Assembly (NCBI GenBank): GCA_947474675.1
Contig: CANJKA010000006.1
Coordinates: 1-64,000 of the forward strand
Source: Flavobacteriales bacterium
GTDB taxonomy: Bacteria; Bacteroidota; Bacteroidia; Flavobacteriales_D; Crocinitomicaceae
Direction of reading: 5' to 3'
DNA: 64,000 bases
The position numbers and the translations under genes were made by a program. Below the pieces are notes generated by a model. It saw nothing but the letters and a program-made list of their open reading frames with translations. It was not told where the DNA came from and made no database searches. Positions within the stretch are counted from its first letter, which is position 1; each line of letters opens with the position of its first letter. Shown here piece after piece: positions 9,994 through 18,648 of the stretch.

Positions 9994-10024
9994 AAAAGCC
10001 AGATCTATATCTGGCTTTTTTTGT
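9994..10024 (+). terminator. Rho-independent terminator
   Basis: A perfect 11-base stem (9994-10004 with 10009-10019) and 4-base loop are followed by a T run. It ends the DUF5606 transcript. Confidence 0.9.
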
Positions 10025-10121
10025 TACATTTTTAAATAGTATGAATTAGACCATTTTAATTCAATATTTAAAAGATGATTTTTTTTTAAATTTTAAAGTC
10101 AACTATGTAACTGTTTTTGGT

Positions 10122-10129
10122 TACTTTCG
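10122..10129 (+). promoter_or_regulatory. Likely -7 box (TACTTTCG) for the rhomboid gene
   Basis: It matches TAnnTTTG at all but one fixed position (C for the third T) and lies 30 bases upstream of the ATG at 10160. Confidence 0.4.
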
Positions 10130-10159
10130 TAAGGTTGATTAAAAACATCATTTTTAAAA

Positions 10160-10801
10160 ATGCAATTTAATAATTTAACATTACATACACTGATAATGAT
10201 AGTAACAATACTACTATCATTAAATGCAATGAATAAAGATGATATCAAAGAAAAAATGATGTTTATCCCTTATCTATGTAAAAAGGATGGGCAAAATTAC
10301 AGAATTTTTTCTCACCTTTTTATTCATGCTGATATACCTCACCTTGCTTTTAATATGATGTCTTTCTATTTTTTGGGAAGTATATTAGAATTTCAACTTA
10401 TGGAGTTTTATGGGGGACTTCAAGGTGAAATATATTTCGGGGTGTTGTATTTTTTAGGAGGATTATTTGCAACTGTGATTCCCTATTCAAGAAATCATGA
10501 AAATCCTTATTATAGATCTTTAGGAGCTTCTGGAGCTGTTTCTGCAGTTGTTTTTGCATTTGTAGTTTGGAATCCAGGTGAGGATTTAGAGGTTATGTTT
10601 TTCCCTATGGTAGCTTGGCAATTTGGAATACTTTATTTAGTATTGGAATATTATGCAGATAAAAAAGGAAATACTGGTATAGCTCATGACGCTCATATTG
10701 GAGGTGCTATTTTTGGTATTATATTCATATTGCTCATCAATATAGATAAAGGAATTAAAATATTGACATTAGATTTTAAGTTATGGCACAGTTATTTGTA
10801 A
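10160..10801 (+). CDS. Rhomboid-family intramembrane serine protease
   Basis: A 213-residue protein with about six membrane helices. The rhomboid features are all present: HLAFN (residues 61-65) in helix 2, GASG with catalytic Ser124, and HDAHIGG with catalytic His179. Such proteases cut single-pass membrane proteins within the bilayer; the substrate here is unknown. Its 3' end overlaps the next gene by 19 bases, so the two are probably co-transcribed. The length matches the compact bacterial rhomboids without extra soluble domains. Confidence 0.9.
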   Translation: MQFNNLTLHTLIMIVTILLSLNAMNKDDIKEKMMFIPYLCKKDGQNYRIFSHLFIHADIPHLAFNMMSFYFLGSILEFQLMEFYGGLQGEIYFGVLYFLGGLFATVIPYSRNHENPYYRSLGASGAVSAVVFAFVVWNPGEDLEVMFFPMVAWQFGILYLVLEYYADKKGNTGIAHDAHIGGAIFGIIFILLINIDKGIKILTLDFKLWHSYL

Positions 10802-11643
10802 ATTCAAACGGATCCATTTTACCAAACGATGGACCAACAATTTCTGCAGGAAATAGATCTCACTTATATGGAGATGGCGTTTTTGAAAGTATAAGGATAA
10901 TGAATGGAAAGCCTTTAAATATGGCTAATCATGTTAAGAGATTGTTGGAAGGGGCAGTTGCTTTAAAAATGAGACCTTCTGTTTTTTTTACAATCGCTTT
11001 TTTTGAAGAAAAAGTACAGCAATTAATTGAAAAGTCTGAAATTAGAGAAGGAGGAAAGTGCCGAATTTCTTTAGATCGTATTTCAGGAGGAACATACACT
11101 CCCGCTTCAAATGAAGCGGTATATTTTATCGAAGTTTACCCAATTGAAAATAACTGCTTTGATTTGAATTCTAAAGGTTGGGAAATAGATTTGTATTCAG
11201 ATTTAAAAAAAGTTAAAAATAGTTTATCAAATTATAAAACTAAAAATGGATTGTTATTTGTCATGGCTGCTATTAACGCTACAGAAAGACAATTAGATGA
11301 AGTTTTAATCGTAAATGAAAAAGGAGCAATTCTTGAAAGTTCAAGTTCTAATCTTTTTGTAGTTAGTAATGGCGTTTTATATACTCCAGGATTAGATGAA
11401 GGATGTTTAGCAGGAACAATGAGAATGCAAATAATTAATTTAGCTGTTTCTCATGGTATAAAAGTTTATGAGTGTACAATTTTTCCTCAAAATATTATTG
11501 CTGCCGATGAAATTTTCTTAACAAATGCAATTAGAGGGATTACCTGGGTAAGTGGTTATAGAACAAAGCGTTATTTTAATAATACATCAAGAAAACTTGT
11601 AGCCTATTTGAATGATCATTGGGAAAATGTATTAGGGGAGTAG
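10783..11643 (+). CDS. Class IV aminotransferase / aminodeoxychorismate-lyase-like PLP enzyme
   Basis: A 286-residue fold-type IV PLP enzyme. It has an N-terminal GDGVFESIRI segment (residues ~30-39), the likely Schiff-base Lys152 in SNYKTKNGL, and the ESSSSNLFVV segment at ~186-196, which is typical of PabC, D-amino-acid and branched-chain aminotransferases. The sequence alone does not separate 4-amino-4-deoxychorismate lyase from an aminotransferase. The window has a separate clear branched-chain aminotransferase at 41046, which makes PabC or a D-amino-acid activity more likely here. The start overlaps the rhomboid gene. Confidence 0.82.
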   Translation: MAQLFVNSNGSILPNDGPTISAGNRSHLYGDGVFESIRIMNGKPLNMANHVKRLLEGAVALKMRPSVFFTIAFFEEKVQQLIEKSEIREGGKCRISLDRISGGTYTPASNEAVYFIEVYPIENNCFDLNSKGWEIDLYSDLKKVKNSLSNYKTKNGLLFVMAAINATERQLDEVLIVNEKGAILESSSSNLFVVSNGVLYTPGLDEGCLAGTMRMQIINLAVSHGIKVYECTIFPQNIIAADEIFLTNAIRGITWVSGYRTKRYFNNTSRKLVAYLNDHWENVLGE

Positions 11644-11645
11644 AT

Positions 11646-11800
11646 TTAAAGACCGCAAGACTTTAGACCGCTTCGCTCAAAGACTGATGAATTAAATTAA
11701 ATTGAATTTCCTTGTGATTTTAATAATTTTTTAAGTCTAATGTCTAATGTCTTATTAGAAGTCTTTCAATCTTGTGTCTTTAAGTCTTGAATCTTAATTT
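11646..11800. repeat. Intergenic heptad repeat tract, copy A
   Basis: The left part has AGAC/TAGAC words around CGCTTCGCTC; the right part (from ~11731) has the inverted words (AAGTCT, ATGTCT, GTCTT) spaced about 7 bases apart. A 23-base block, 11669-11691, is identical to 21267-21289. The tract fills the gap between the aminotransferase and the first DEAD-box gene and abuts that gene's promoter. It looks like an imperfect long inverted repeat. Confidence 0.65.
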
Positions 11801-11815
11801 AAAGGAGTATCTTTG
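11787..11815 (+). promoter_or_regulatory. Promoter for the first DEAD-box gene (TTG-N18-TATCTTTG)
   Basis: A perfect TAnnTTTG -7 box at 11808-11815 is preceded by TTG at 11787-11789. The box is 25 bases upstream of the TTG start codon at 11840. The -33 element lies within the end of repeat tract A. Confidence 0.55.
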
Positions 11816-11839
11816 CATTTCAATTAAATAGTATATATT

Positions 11840-12958
11840 TTGAAAACGTTCAAGGAATTAGGTGTTAAGGATCAATTTATCAAAGCTTTAAAAGAAATAA
11901 ATATTGAAATACCGACTGAGATTCAGGAAAGAGCAATTCCTTTTTTGATAGAAGAAGGCACCGATTTTATTGGTCAAGCTCAAACTGGAACAGGAAAAAC
12001 TGCTGCTTTTGGAATTCCATTACTACAAAGAATGGACACGAATGATAGCAGAATTCAAGCTTTAATTCTTTCTCCCACAAGAGAATTGGGGCAACAGATT
12101 CAAAAACAACTTTTTAAATTGACTAAGTTTTCAGATAAAATATTTATCGAAGCAGTTTATGGTGGAGATAAAATTGAAAATCAAATTAGAGCTTTAAGCC
12201 GACCAACACATATTGTAGTTGCTACTCCAGGAAGATTAATTGATTTATTAGAAAGAAAAGCAATTGATTTAAGTCAAGTAGAAACTATTGTTCTTGATGA
12301 AGCTGATGAGATGTTAAGTATGGGATTCAAAGAAGAATTAGATACTATACTTAAGCATACAATAGGAAGTAGGAATACTTGGTTATTTTCAGCAACTTTA
12401 CCAGAGAATTTAAGGGAGATTATTGGCAAATATATGTCAGAAGATGCTCAGAAAGTTGAAGTAAATAAAAGAAATGTTGTTAATAGGTTGATTGAGCATC
12501 AGTATGTTACATGTGATCCTCGTCATAAATTTGAAACATTGGTTCAGTTTTTAAATGTTCAAGGTGGTGACAGTGGAATTATTTTCTGTAGAACAAAAAT
12601 TAATACACAGAATTTGGTTAAACAATTATTAAGTAAAAACTTTATCGCGGATGCAATTCATGGTGATTTACAGCAAAGAGAACGTGAGAAAGCGATGCGT
12701 GCTTTTAAAAATCACAAGATCCAATTATTAGTTACAACAGATGTTTCTGCTAGAGGTATTGATGTAGATAATTTATGTTTTGTTGTTCATTATGAATTAC
12801 CTGAAAAAATGGAATATTACACTCATCGTAGTGGTAGAACAGCACGTGCAGGGAAAAGAGGAGTTTCATTAAGTATTATTGATCCTAAAGAAGTCAGAAA
12901 AATTAGACAATTAGAACAAGGGTTAAACATAACATTCAAAAGAATTACAGGAAAATAA
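11840..12958 (+). CDS. DEAD-box ATP-dependent RNA helicase
   Basis: A 372-residue two-domain helicase core with almost no C-terminal extension. The order of motifs is Q motif (Phe4, PTEIQ ~25-29), motif I AQTGTGKT (47-54), PTREL, TPGR, DEAD (153-156), SAT, IFCRT, TTDVSARGID and HRSGRTARAG. It uses a TTG start: Phe4 and ELGV of the Q motif are needed and there is no earlier or nearby ATG. Likely roles are RNA duplex unwinding in ribosome assembly or mRNA decay, possibly in the cold. A paralogue follows 92 bases later. Confidence 0.93.
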   Translation: MKTFKELGVKDQFIKALKEINIEIPTEIQERAIPFLIEEGTDFIGQAQTGTGKTAAFGIPLLQRMDTNDSRIQALILSPTRELGQQIQKQLFKLTKFSDKIFIEAVYGGDKIENQIRALSRPTHIVVATPGRLIDLLERKAIDLSQVETIVLDEADEMLSMGFKEELDTILKHTIGSRNTWLFSATLPENLREIIGKYMSEDAQKVEVNKRNVVNRLIEHQYVTCDPRHKFETLVQFLNVQGGDSGIIFCRTKINTQNLVKQLLSKNFIADAIHGDLQQREREKAMRAFKNHKIQLLVTTDVSARGIDVDNLCFVVHYELPEKMEYYTHRSGRTARAGKRGVSLSIIDPKEVRKIRQLEQGLNITFKRITGK

Positions 12959-13050
12959 ATTGGTTGATCAATACGGTGAGAAGTTTTACTGAAAAACCTC
13001 TTTCCTATTAATTACTTCATCTTAACATCAAAAAATTAAATATATTACAC

Positions 13051-14388
13051 GTGAATAAATTCGAACAATTAGGAATTTCCAATCAAATAGTTGAAATTTT
13101 AACTGAACAAAACATTACTGTTCCAACAGAAATTCAATCCAAAACAATTCCATCATTATTAAATGAGACAAATGATTTTGTAGGTATAGGAAAAACCGGT
13201 ACTGGAAAAACTATATCTTTTGTACTTCCTTTATTAGATTTGTTAGATTCAAGTTCAAAAAATACTCAAGCTATTATTCTTGTACCTACAAGAGAGTTGT
13301 GTCAACAAATTCAATCTGTAATAGAAGTTTATACTTCAAAATCACCCATTATTTCAGCAATGTCTTATGGGGGAGTGCCTATTAAACCTCAAATAAAAGA
13401 AATTTCACAAGGAGTTCAAATTATTGTTGCCACTCCAGGAAGATTGTTGGATTTGGTTGAAAAGAATGCTGTCGATTTATCTAAAATTGAATGTTTGATT
13501 TTAGATGAGGCCGATGAAATGTTAACTTCATTAAAAACAGATTTCTTAGAAATTGATAAACTATTACCTAAAAACAAACGAACATGGTTGTTTACGGCAA
13601 CTATGTCAAGTGAAGTTAAAAATATTGTTCACAATTACATGTCCAACAAAATCACTGAGGTGAAAGTGGATATGGAATTTACAGGTAACACTGATATTGA
13701 GCATCGGTATGTTGTTGTAGACCCAATTCAGAAATTGGATGTTTTGACTCATTTCTTAAATGAAAGAGAAGGAGAAAAAGGAATTATTTTTTGTAGAACT
13801 AAGGCAGCTGTCAATAAATTAGCGAAAAACCTTGCTATAAGTAAATTTTCTTCAGGTGCGTTACACGGAAGTTTATCTCAACCGATACGAGATCGAATTA
13901 TGGATCAATTTAGAGAAGGGAATATTTCAATTCTAGTTGCGACGGATTTAGCAGCAAGAGGGATAGATGTAAAAGATATTACGTATGTAGTAAATTACCA
14001 TTTACCAGACACGGAAGATACGTATGTTCACAGAAGTGGAAGAACAGCTAGGGCAGGAGCGAAAGGATTTTCATTAACGATTCTTCAACAGGAAGAGTTA
14101 AAAGAAATGGCTATGTTTCAATTGGAATTAGGAATTAATTTTGAAGAATTTAAAAAACCAAGTAAAGAAAGTGTAGAAGAAAATAACACGTTTTTGTGGG
14201 CTAAACGTATTTTTAAAACAAAACCCAACCAAGAACTTTCATTAGAATTTAAAACAAAAATAAAATCAGTTTTCCAACATCTTTCTAAAGATGAATTAAT
14301 TGATAAATTATTATCAAACCAATTATTACAGTCTAAACCCGAAATAATTTTAAATCCAATTGTTGGAAAAAAGAAAAAAAAGAAGTAA
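13051..14388 (+). CDS. DEAD-box ATP-dependent RNA helicase (second copy)
   Basis: A 445-residue helicase with GTG start. Motifs are PTEIQ, motif I GKTGTGKT (~48-55), PTREL, TPGR, DEAD (~154-157), TAT in place of the usual SAT, IFCRTK, ATDLAARGID and HRSGRTARAG. Beyond the helicase core (~370 residues) it has a ~75-residue basic extension ending in a run of six lysines, which may bind RNA. It is similar throughout to the helicase just upstream, suggesting an old tandem duplication with later divergence. Its 3' neighbour is a small YwbE-like gene 29 bases on, probably in one transcript. Confidence 0.92.
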   Translation: MNKFEQLGISNQIVEILTEQNITVPTEIQSKTIPSLLNETNDFVGIGKTGTGKTISFVLPLLDLLDSSSKNTQAIILVPTRELCQQIQSVIEVYTSKSPIISAMSYGGVPIKPQIKEISQGVQIIVATPGRLLDLVEKNAVDLSKIECLILDEADEMLTSLKTDFLEIDKLLPKNKRTWLFTATMSSEVKNIVHNYMSNKITEVKVDMEFTGNTDIEHRYVVVDPIQKLDVLTHFLNEREGEKGIIFCRTKAAVNKLAKNLAISKFSSGALHGSLSQPIRDRIMDQFREGNISILVATDLAARGIDVKDITYVVNYHLPDTEDTYVHRSGRTARAGAKGFSLTILQQEELKEMAMFQLELGINFEEFKKPSKESVEENNTFLWAKRIFKTKPNQELSLEFKTKIKSVFQHLSKDELIDKLLSNQLLQSKPEIILNPIVGKKKKKK

Positions 14389-14417
14389 TTTGTTGAAAAT
14401 TAAAAAATAATTTTAAG

Positions 14418-14612
14418 ATGCCTGGAAAAATTAGGAAAAATATTTATATAGGTTTAGAAGTAAATATTGTTTTAAAGGAAGATCAACGTACAGGTGTATT
14501 GACGAATGGAATTGTTGAAAAAATACTTACGAATTCTCCAAATCACCCTCACGGAATTAAAGTAAGATTAGAAACTAGTGAGGTAGGTAGAATTAAACAA
14601 ATTGTAGATTAA
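14418..14612 (+). CDS. YwbE family small protein
   Basis: A 64-residue protein matching the YwbE/DUF2196 family (IGLEVNIVLKEDQRTG ... GIVEKILTNSPNHPHGIKVRL). The family is widespread, small and of unknown function; the fold resembles KOW/SH3-like nucleic-acid binding domains, which fits its place behind two RNA helicases. That functional link is inference only. Confidence 0.85.
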   Translation: MPGKIRKNIYIGLEVNIVLKEDQRTGVLTNGIVEKILTNSPNHPHGIKVRLETSEVGRIKQIVD

Positions 14613-14699
14613 TGTGTTTTTTTTAACTTAAAAAGCAACTTATACCAACTATTTACGTTTAATTTGCGTTAACATTAATGAACTAGAAAAGCTAAAACT

Positions 14700-17699
14700 A
14701 TGAAAAACATCTCCAAATTGTGTTTCATCTATTTATTTATATTATCTCCTTTCACATCATTCTCTCAATGTACAAGTGCTAACCTTCCATTATTTCTAGG
14801 AAATGATACTACTTATTGTCAGATTTCTTCAGTAACACTTACGGCTCCAAATGGTTATGGTTATTATGATTGGTCAGACAATTCGCATAATCATACTTTA
14901 AATGTAACAGCAGCTGGCACATATTCAGTTGAAGTGGGGATTGTAGGGGCTAATTTAGTTGTGAATGGTAATTTTGAATCTGGAAATACTGGTTTTACAA
15001 GTAGTTATACTTTTGGAGGCTCTGGAGCTTGGGGACCTTTATCAAATGCTGGTAGTTATACTGTTGTAACAAGTCCTTCATTAGCTCACAATAATTTCTC
15101 TGTTTGTACGGATCATACAGTTGCACCAGGAACAAAAATGTTGGTTGTAAATGGAGCTGGCTCTCCAAATTCACTTGTTTGGACTCAAACTGTTGCTGTT
15201 ACAGCAAATACTGATTATCAATTAGGTGCTTGGATTGCAAATGCTTTAAATGAAGTAAATGTTGGTGTACTTCAATTTTATATAAATAATGTACCAATTG
15301 GATCTACTTTTTCTACTGGTGTTTCTGCGTGTACTTGGACTCAATATACTGATAATTGGAATTCTGGAGCAAGTACAAGTGCAGTTTTAAAAATTCTTAA
15401 TCAAAATACAATTAATACAGGAAATGATTTTTCAATTGATGACATAACATTTTCACCACTTTGTAAAAGAGTAGATACGATTACAATTGGTCTTTCAACT
15501 CCTCCAATTCAAAATACAGCAATGACTTCAGTTACATCATGTACTGGACCGCCAAATGGATCTATAACTGTTACTTCTGCAGCTGGAACTGAGTATAGTT
15601 TTGATGGGGGAGTAACGTGGCAAACTTCAAATATAAAATCTGGTTTACCTGCTGGTACTTATACTGTCATGACAAAAAATGCAGCAGGTTGTACAGTTTC
15701 TTCAATTGTTACTGTAACCTCACTTTTAATATTGCCCATACAATCAACGGTTACTGTTCCTCCTTCGTCGTGCACAGGAACTACTGATGGAGCTATAACT
15801 GTCACTTCACCAACGGCAGTTCAATACAGTTATGATGGAGGTGCAACTTGGTTAACTTCGAATATTCAAACTGGATTAGCTGCTGGAACATATTTAGTAA
15901 TGTCTCAGAATGCTGCAGGATGTTCATCGTCTGAGTCTGTTGTTTTAGCAAGTCCTTCTTCAACTTTATCTCAAACTACTAGTTTTGTATCGCCTGTTTC
16001 GTGTTTAGCTTTACCTAATGGATCAATTTCTATTACATCTGGAACTGCTGTCCAATATAGTTTTGATGGAGGCACAACTTGGGGGCCAACAAATATTCAA
16101 TCAGGTTTAAATGCAGGAGTTTATTCGGTTATGTCTCAAGATATTTCTGGTTGTACTGTTTCATCCTCTGTAACTCTTGTTGCTCAGATTTCTGCTATTA
16201 CTCAAACTACTTCTTTTATTGAGCCATCTCTTTGTTCTGGTTTACCTGATGGATCTATAACAGTCAATTCACCAACTGCTGTTCAGTATAGTTTTGATGG
16301 AGGTGTGAATTGGCAAGTGTCAAATGTTCAAACTGGTTTAGCATCTGGAATTTATACTGTTATGTCTAAAAATTCTTTTGGTTGTACAACTTCTTCAATA
16401 GTGACCTTAGCAGGGGCTAGTTCTTTAGTATTAATGACTATTTCTCCTGATGTTGTAGTTTGTCAAAATGGATCTAGTGTTATTTCAGCATCTGCAACTG
16501 GAGGTACTTCATTTGCATATCATTGGTCTAATTTGACTTCAACAGCTGCTAATCAAACTGTTTTACCAACATCTACTGGATATTATGTTGTTCAGGCTGA
16601 AAATCAAAATGGTTGTCTTTCTGCAAAAGATTCGATTCTTGTTACAGTTTTACCTGCTTTAGATGCTTTGATTTCTAATGCAGTTTCTATATGTCCATCT
16701 CAAACAGCAAATTTATCAGTAAGTAATATCACTGGAGGAATAGCTCCTTATACTGTTGTTTGGACTTTAGGTACTTCTATAGTTGGTACTGGAAATGCTC
16801 TAATTTCAAATGTTTCAACTACTTCGAATTATGTAGTAGCAATAAAAGATGCCTGCGAATCAACAATTTTAACATTAGCTACAACAGTAAATGTGACACC
16901 TTTTGTATTACCATTTTTTACTATAGATAATGCTACTCAATGTGAGCCAGCTGTGTTTACTTTAGATAATACATTGAATTCCTCTCAAATCCTAAGTTCT
17001 ATTTGGGAAATATCAAATGGTGACTCTTATTCTAATCAAAATGAATTAATTTTATCAGGCTATGCTCCTGGAACATACGATGTGTCTCTTTCTGTCGTTT
17101 CAATTAATGGTTGTACTGATACTATACAATTAGTGAATGCTTTGACCGTTTATCCAAAGCCAATATCTAATTTTTCATTTAATCCAACTGTTGTAAACGC
17201 AATTGATCCAACTGTTAACTTGGTTAATCAATCTACAGGTGCAGCTACTTATGTTTGGGATATTGAAAAAGGATTTCCTAGTTCAGCTATAACCTCAGAT
17301 GTGACGACAGTTTTTCCTATTGGAGAACCAGGAACATATAATGTTATGTTAACGTCAATTTCTGATCATCAATGTGTAGATAGTATTTTACATCAAATTG
17401 TTGTTGTTCAAGATCAAATTGTATATGTACCAAATACTTTTACTCCAAATGGTGATAACTTAAATAATACGTGGAAATTCTTTGTGTCAGGATTTGATTT
17501 GAAAAGAAATTTTGATATGACTGTGTTTAATCGATGGGGAGAAACTATTTGGCACACAAGTGATATAAATGCTGATTGGGATGGTTTTTACAAAGGTAGC
17601 CTTGTTCCAGATGGAGTATATTCTTGGACTTTAGTAACAAAAGATACTGTTACTGACAAAAAATATTTTTACAAAGGAAATTTAAATATTATTAAATAA
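14700..17699 (+). CDS. Large T9SS-exported protein with four SprB-like repeats and type B sorting domain
   Basis: A 999-residue secreted protein with signal peptide (~1-22). Residues ~95-255 form a carbohydrate-binding-like beta module (LVVNGNFESGNTGF start). Residues ~268-577 are four repeats of ~77 residues, each with SCxxxxxGSI, a YSFDGGxxW core, an SGLxAGxYxVM turn and a GCTxSS end, like SprB repeats of gliding adhesins. Ig/PKD-like domains follow (~580-900). The end (VPNTFTPNGDNLNN ... FNRWGE ... WDG ... VPDGVYSW) is the CHU_C/gliding-associated type B sorting domain. It is likely a surface adhesin or matrix protein; no catalytic motif is seen. Confidence 0.9.
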   Translation: MKNISKLCFIYLFILSPFTSFSQCTSANLPLFLGNDTTYCQISSVTLTAPNGYGYYDWSDNSHNHTLNVTAAGTYSVEVGIVGANLVVNGNFESGNTGFTSSYTFGGSGAWGPLSNAGSYTVVTSPSLAHNNFSVCTDHTVAPGTKMLVVNGAGSPNSLVWTQTVAVTANTDYQLGAWIANALNEVNVGVLQFYINNVPIGSTFSTGVSACTWTQYTDNWNSGASTSAVLKILNQNTINTGNDFSIDDITFSPLCKRVDTITIGLSTPPIQNTAMTSVTSCTGPPNGSITVTSAAGTEYSFDGGVTWQTSNIKSGLPAGTYTVMTKNAAGCTVSSIVTVTSLLILPIQSTVTVPPSSCTGTTDGAITVTSPTAVQYSYDGGATWLTSNIQTGLAAGTYLVMSQNAAGCSSSESVVLASPSSTLSQTTSFVSPVSCLALPNGSISITSGTAVQYSFDGGTTWGPTNIQSGLNAGVYSVMSQDISGCTVSSSVTLVAQISAITQTTSFIEPSLCSGLPDGSITVNSPTAVQYSFDGGVNWQVSNVQTGLASGIYTVMSKNSFGCTTSSIVTLAGASSLVLMTISPDVVVCQNGSSVISASATGGTSFAYHWSNLTSTAANQTVLPTSTGYYVVQAENQNGCLSAKDSILVTVLPALDALISNAVSICPSQTANLSVSNITGGIAPYTVVWTLGTSIVGTGNALISNVSTTSNYVVAIKDACESTILTLATTVNVTPFVLPFFTIDNATQCEPAVFTLDNTLNSSQILSSIWEISNGDSYSNQNELILSGYAPGTYDVSLSVVSINGCTDTIQLVNALTVYPKPISNFSFNPTVVNAIDPTVNLVNQSTGAATYVWDIEKGFPSSAITSDVTTVFPIGEPGTYNVMLTSISDHQCVDSILHQIVVVQDQIVYVPNTFTPNGDNLNNTWKFFVSGFDLKRNFDMTVFNRWGETIWHTSDINADWDGFYKGSLVPDGVYSWTLVTKDTVTDKKYFYKGNLNIIK
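15505..16430 (+). repeat. Four tandem ~231-bp coding repeats (SprB-like)
   Basis: They encode four ~77-residue units in the T9SS protein. The units have diverged at the DNA level, with conserved blocks for the YSFDGG core, so this is an old duplication rather than a recent slippage array. Confidence 0.75.
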
Positions 17700-17773
17700 T
17701 TTAGAAGGTTCTATTTTTTAATTGTAATAAAGTAAGTGACAAATATGGTGTATATTATTTGTGGTATAATTTA

Positions 17774-17983
17774 TTATAACATGCTAAATATAAGTCTGTT
17801 AAATTGTTTTTCTTTTTCAAAGTTATTTTCTTTTTTTGCAATTTGAAGACCAATTGAATACCAGTTTAAAGCTTCGTTTTCTTCTCCTTTTTCAGCTGCT
17901 GAATGTCCTAATTCAAAATATAAGTTTAAATCTTTTGATGAAAACTCTTGAATCTTATCATCTAGTATAATTGTGTTTTTCAT
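17774..17983 (-). CDS. Small TPR-like protein
   Basis: A 69-residue soluble protein. The middle (LYFELGHSAAEKGEENEALN, then WYSIGLQIAKKE) fits one tetratricopeptide-like helix pair. A TAAATTTG box, a perfect -7 match, lies directly before the ATG, so the mRNA may be nearly leaderless. It sits alone, convergent with the T9SS protein and divergent from the FKBP genes. Function unknown; the call as a real gene rests on protein-like composition and the promoter. Confidence 0.5.
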   Translation of the reverse strand: MKNTIILDDKIQEFSSKDLNLYFELGHSAAEKGEENEALNWYSIGLQIAKKENNFEKEKQFNRLIFSML

Positions 17984-18105
17984 TTCACAAATTTACTGTT
18001 CTAAATTTACTTTAACTTTACTCTAATATTATCTTAATGTTAATGGCTTTTATGTTTGAATAATATTTTATAAATCGGAATAGTAACGAAATATAAAAAG
18101 AACGT

Positions 18106-18113
18106 TTACATTT
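18106..18113 (+). promoter_or_regulatory. -7 promoter box (TACATTTG)
   Basis: A perfect match to TAnnTTTG, 22 bases upstream of the ATG at 18136. No clear TTG -33 element is seen. Confidence 0.45.
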
Positions 18114-18135
18114 GTAGTAAAATTAGAAAATCAAA

Positions 18136-18648
18136 ATGAAATATTTAATCGTGTTTATTCTTTTAAGCGTCATTAGTTGTAGAACTGAGACAAAAAAGCC
18201 CGTTGATGTAAAATGGTCTAAAGAAAAATCGATGGAATTAAATAAAAGAATTGCTTTAGAAGAAAAGATTTCTATTAAATTGTTTTTAGCTCAACATTCG
18301 TCTTGGAAGATGATAGAAACTGGAACAGGATTACAATATTTTATTTATGAAAAGGGAGATGGGGAAATTCCACACGAAGGTTCAGTTGTTGATGTTGAAT
18401 ATTCTGTTAAAATGCTTAATGGAACTCTTTGCTATGAAAATGAAAAAGACGAAGTATTTGAAATTGTTATAGATCATAGTCAAATTGAAACTGGGGTTCA
18501 GGAAGGGTTGAAAAAAATGCGAGTTGGAGATAAAGCACAGTTTATAATTCCTAGTCATCTGGCTCATGGTTTAACAGGAGATCTTGACAAAATAGAACCA
18601 CTTTCTCCAATTGTAGTAGATATTAAATTAATTGAAATAATAAAATGA
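18136..18648 (+). CDS. FKBP-type peptidyl-prolyl isomerase lipoprotein, GldI-like
   Basis: A 170-residue lipoprotein (signal sequence with LLSVISC, lipidated Cys ~16). After a helical linker comes one FKBP domain (~75-168) with SVVDVEYSVKMLNG, GVQEGLKKMRVGDKAQFIIP and a final PIVVDIKLIEI strand. Size, lipidation and the helix before the domain match GldI, the gliding-motility-associated PPIase of Bacteroidota; it probably folds secreted proteins in the periplasm. The active-site aromatics are only partly kept, so catalysis is not certain. Its stop overlaps the next ATG (ATGA). Confidence 0.75.
   Translation: MKYLIVFILLSVISCRTETKKPVDVKWSKEKSMELNKRIALEEKISIKLFLAQHSSWKMIETGTGLQYFIYEKGDGEIPHEGSVVDVEYSVKMLNGTLCYENEKDEVFEIVIDHSQIETGVQEGLKKMRVGDKAQFIIPSHLAHGLTGDLDKIEPLSPIVVDIKLIEIIK

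Noticed and set aside
17739-17762. Hairpin ACAAATA/TATTTGT as terminator of the T9SS gene
   Set aside because: The stem is short and AT-only and has no T run after it.
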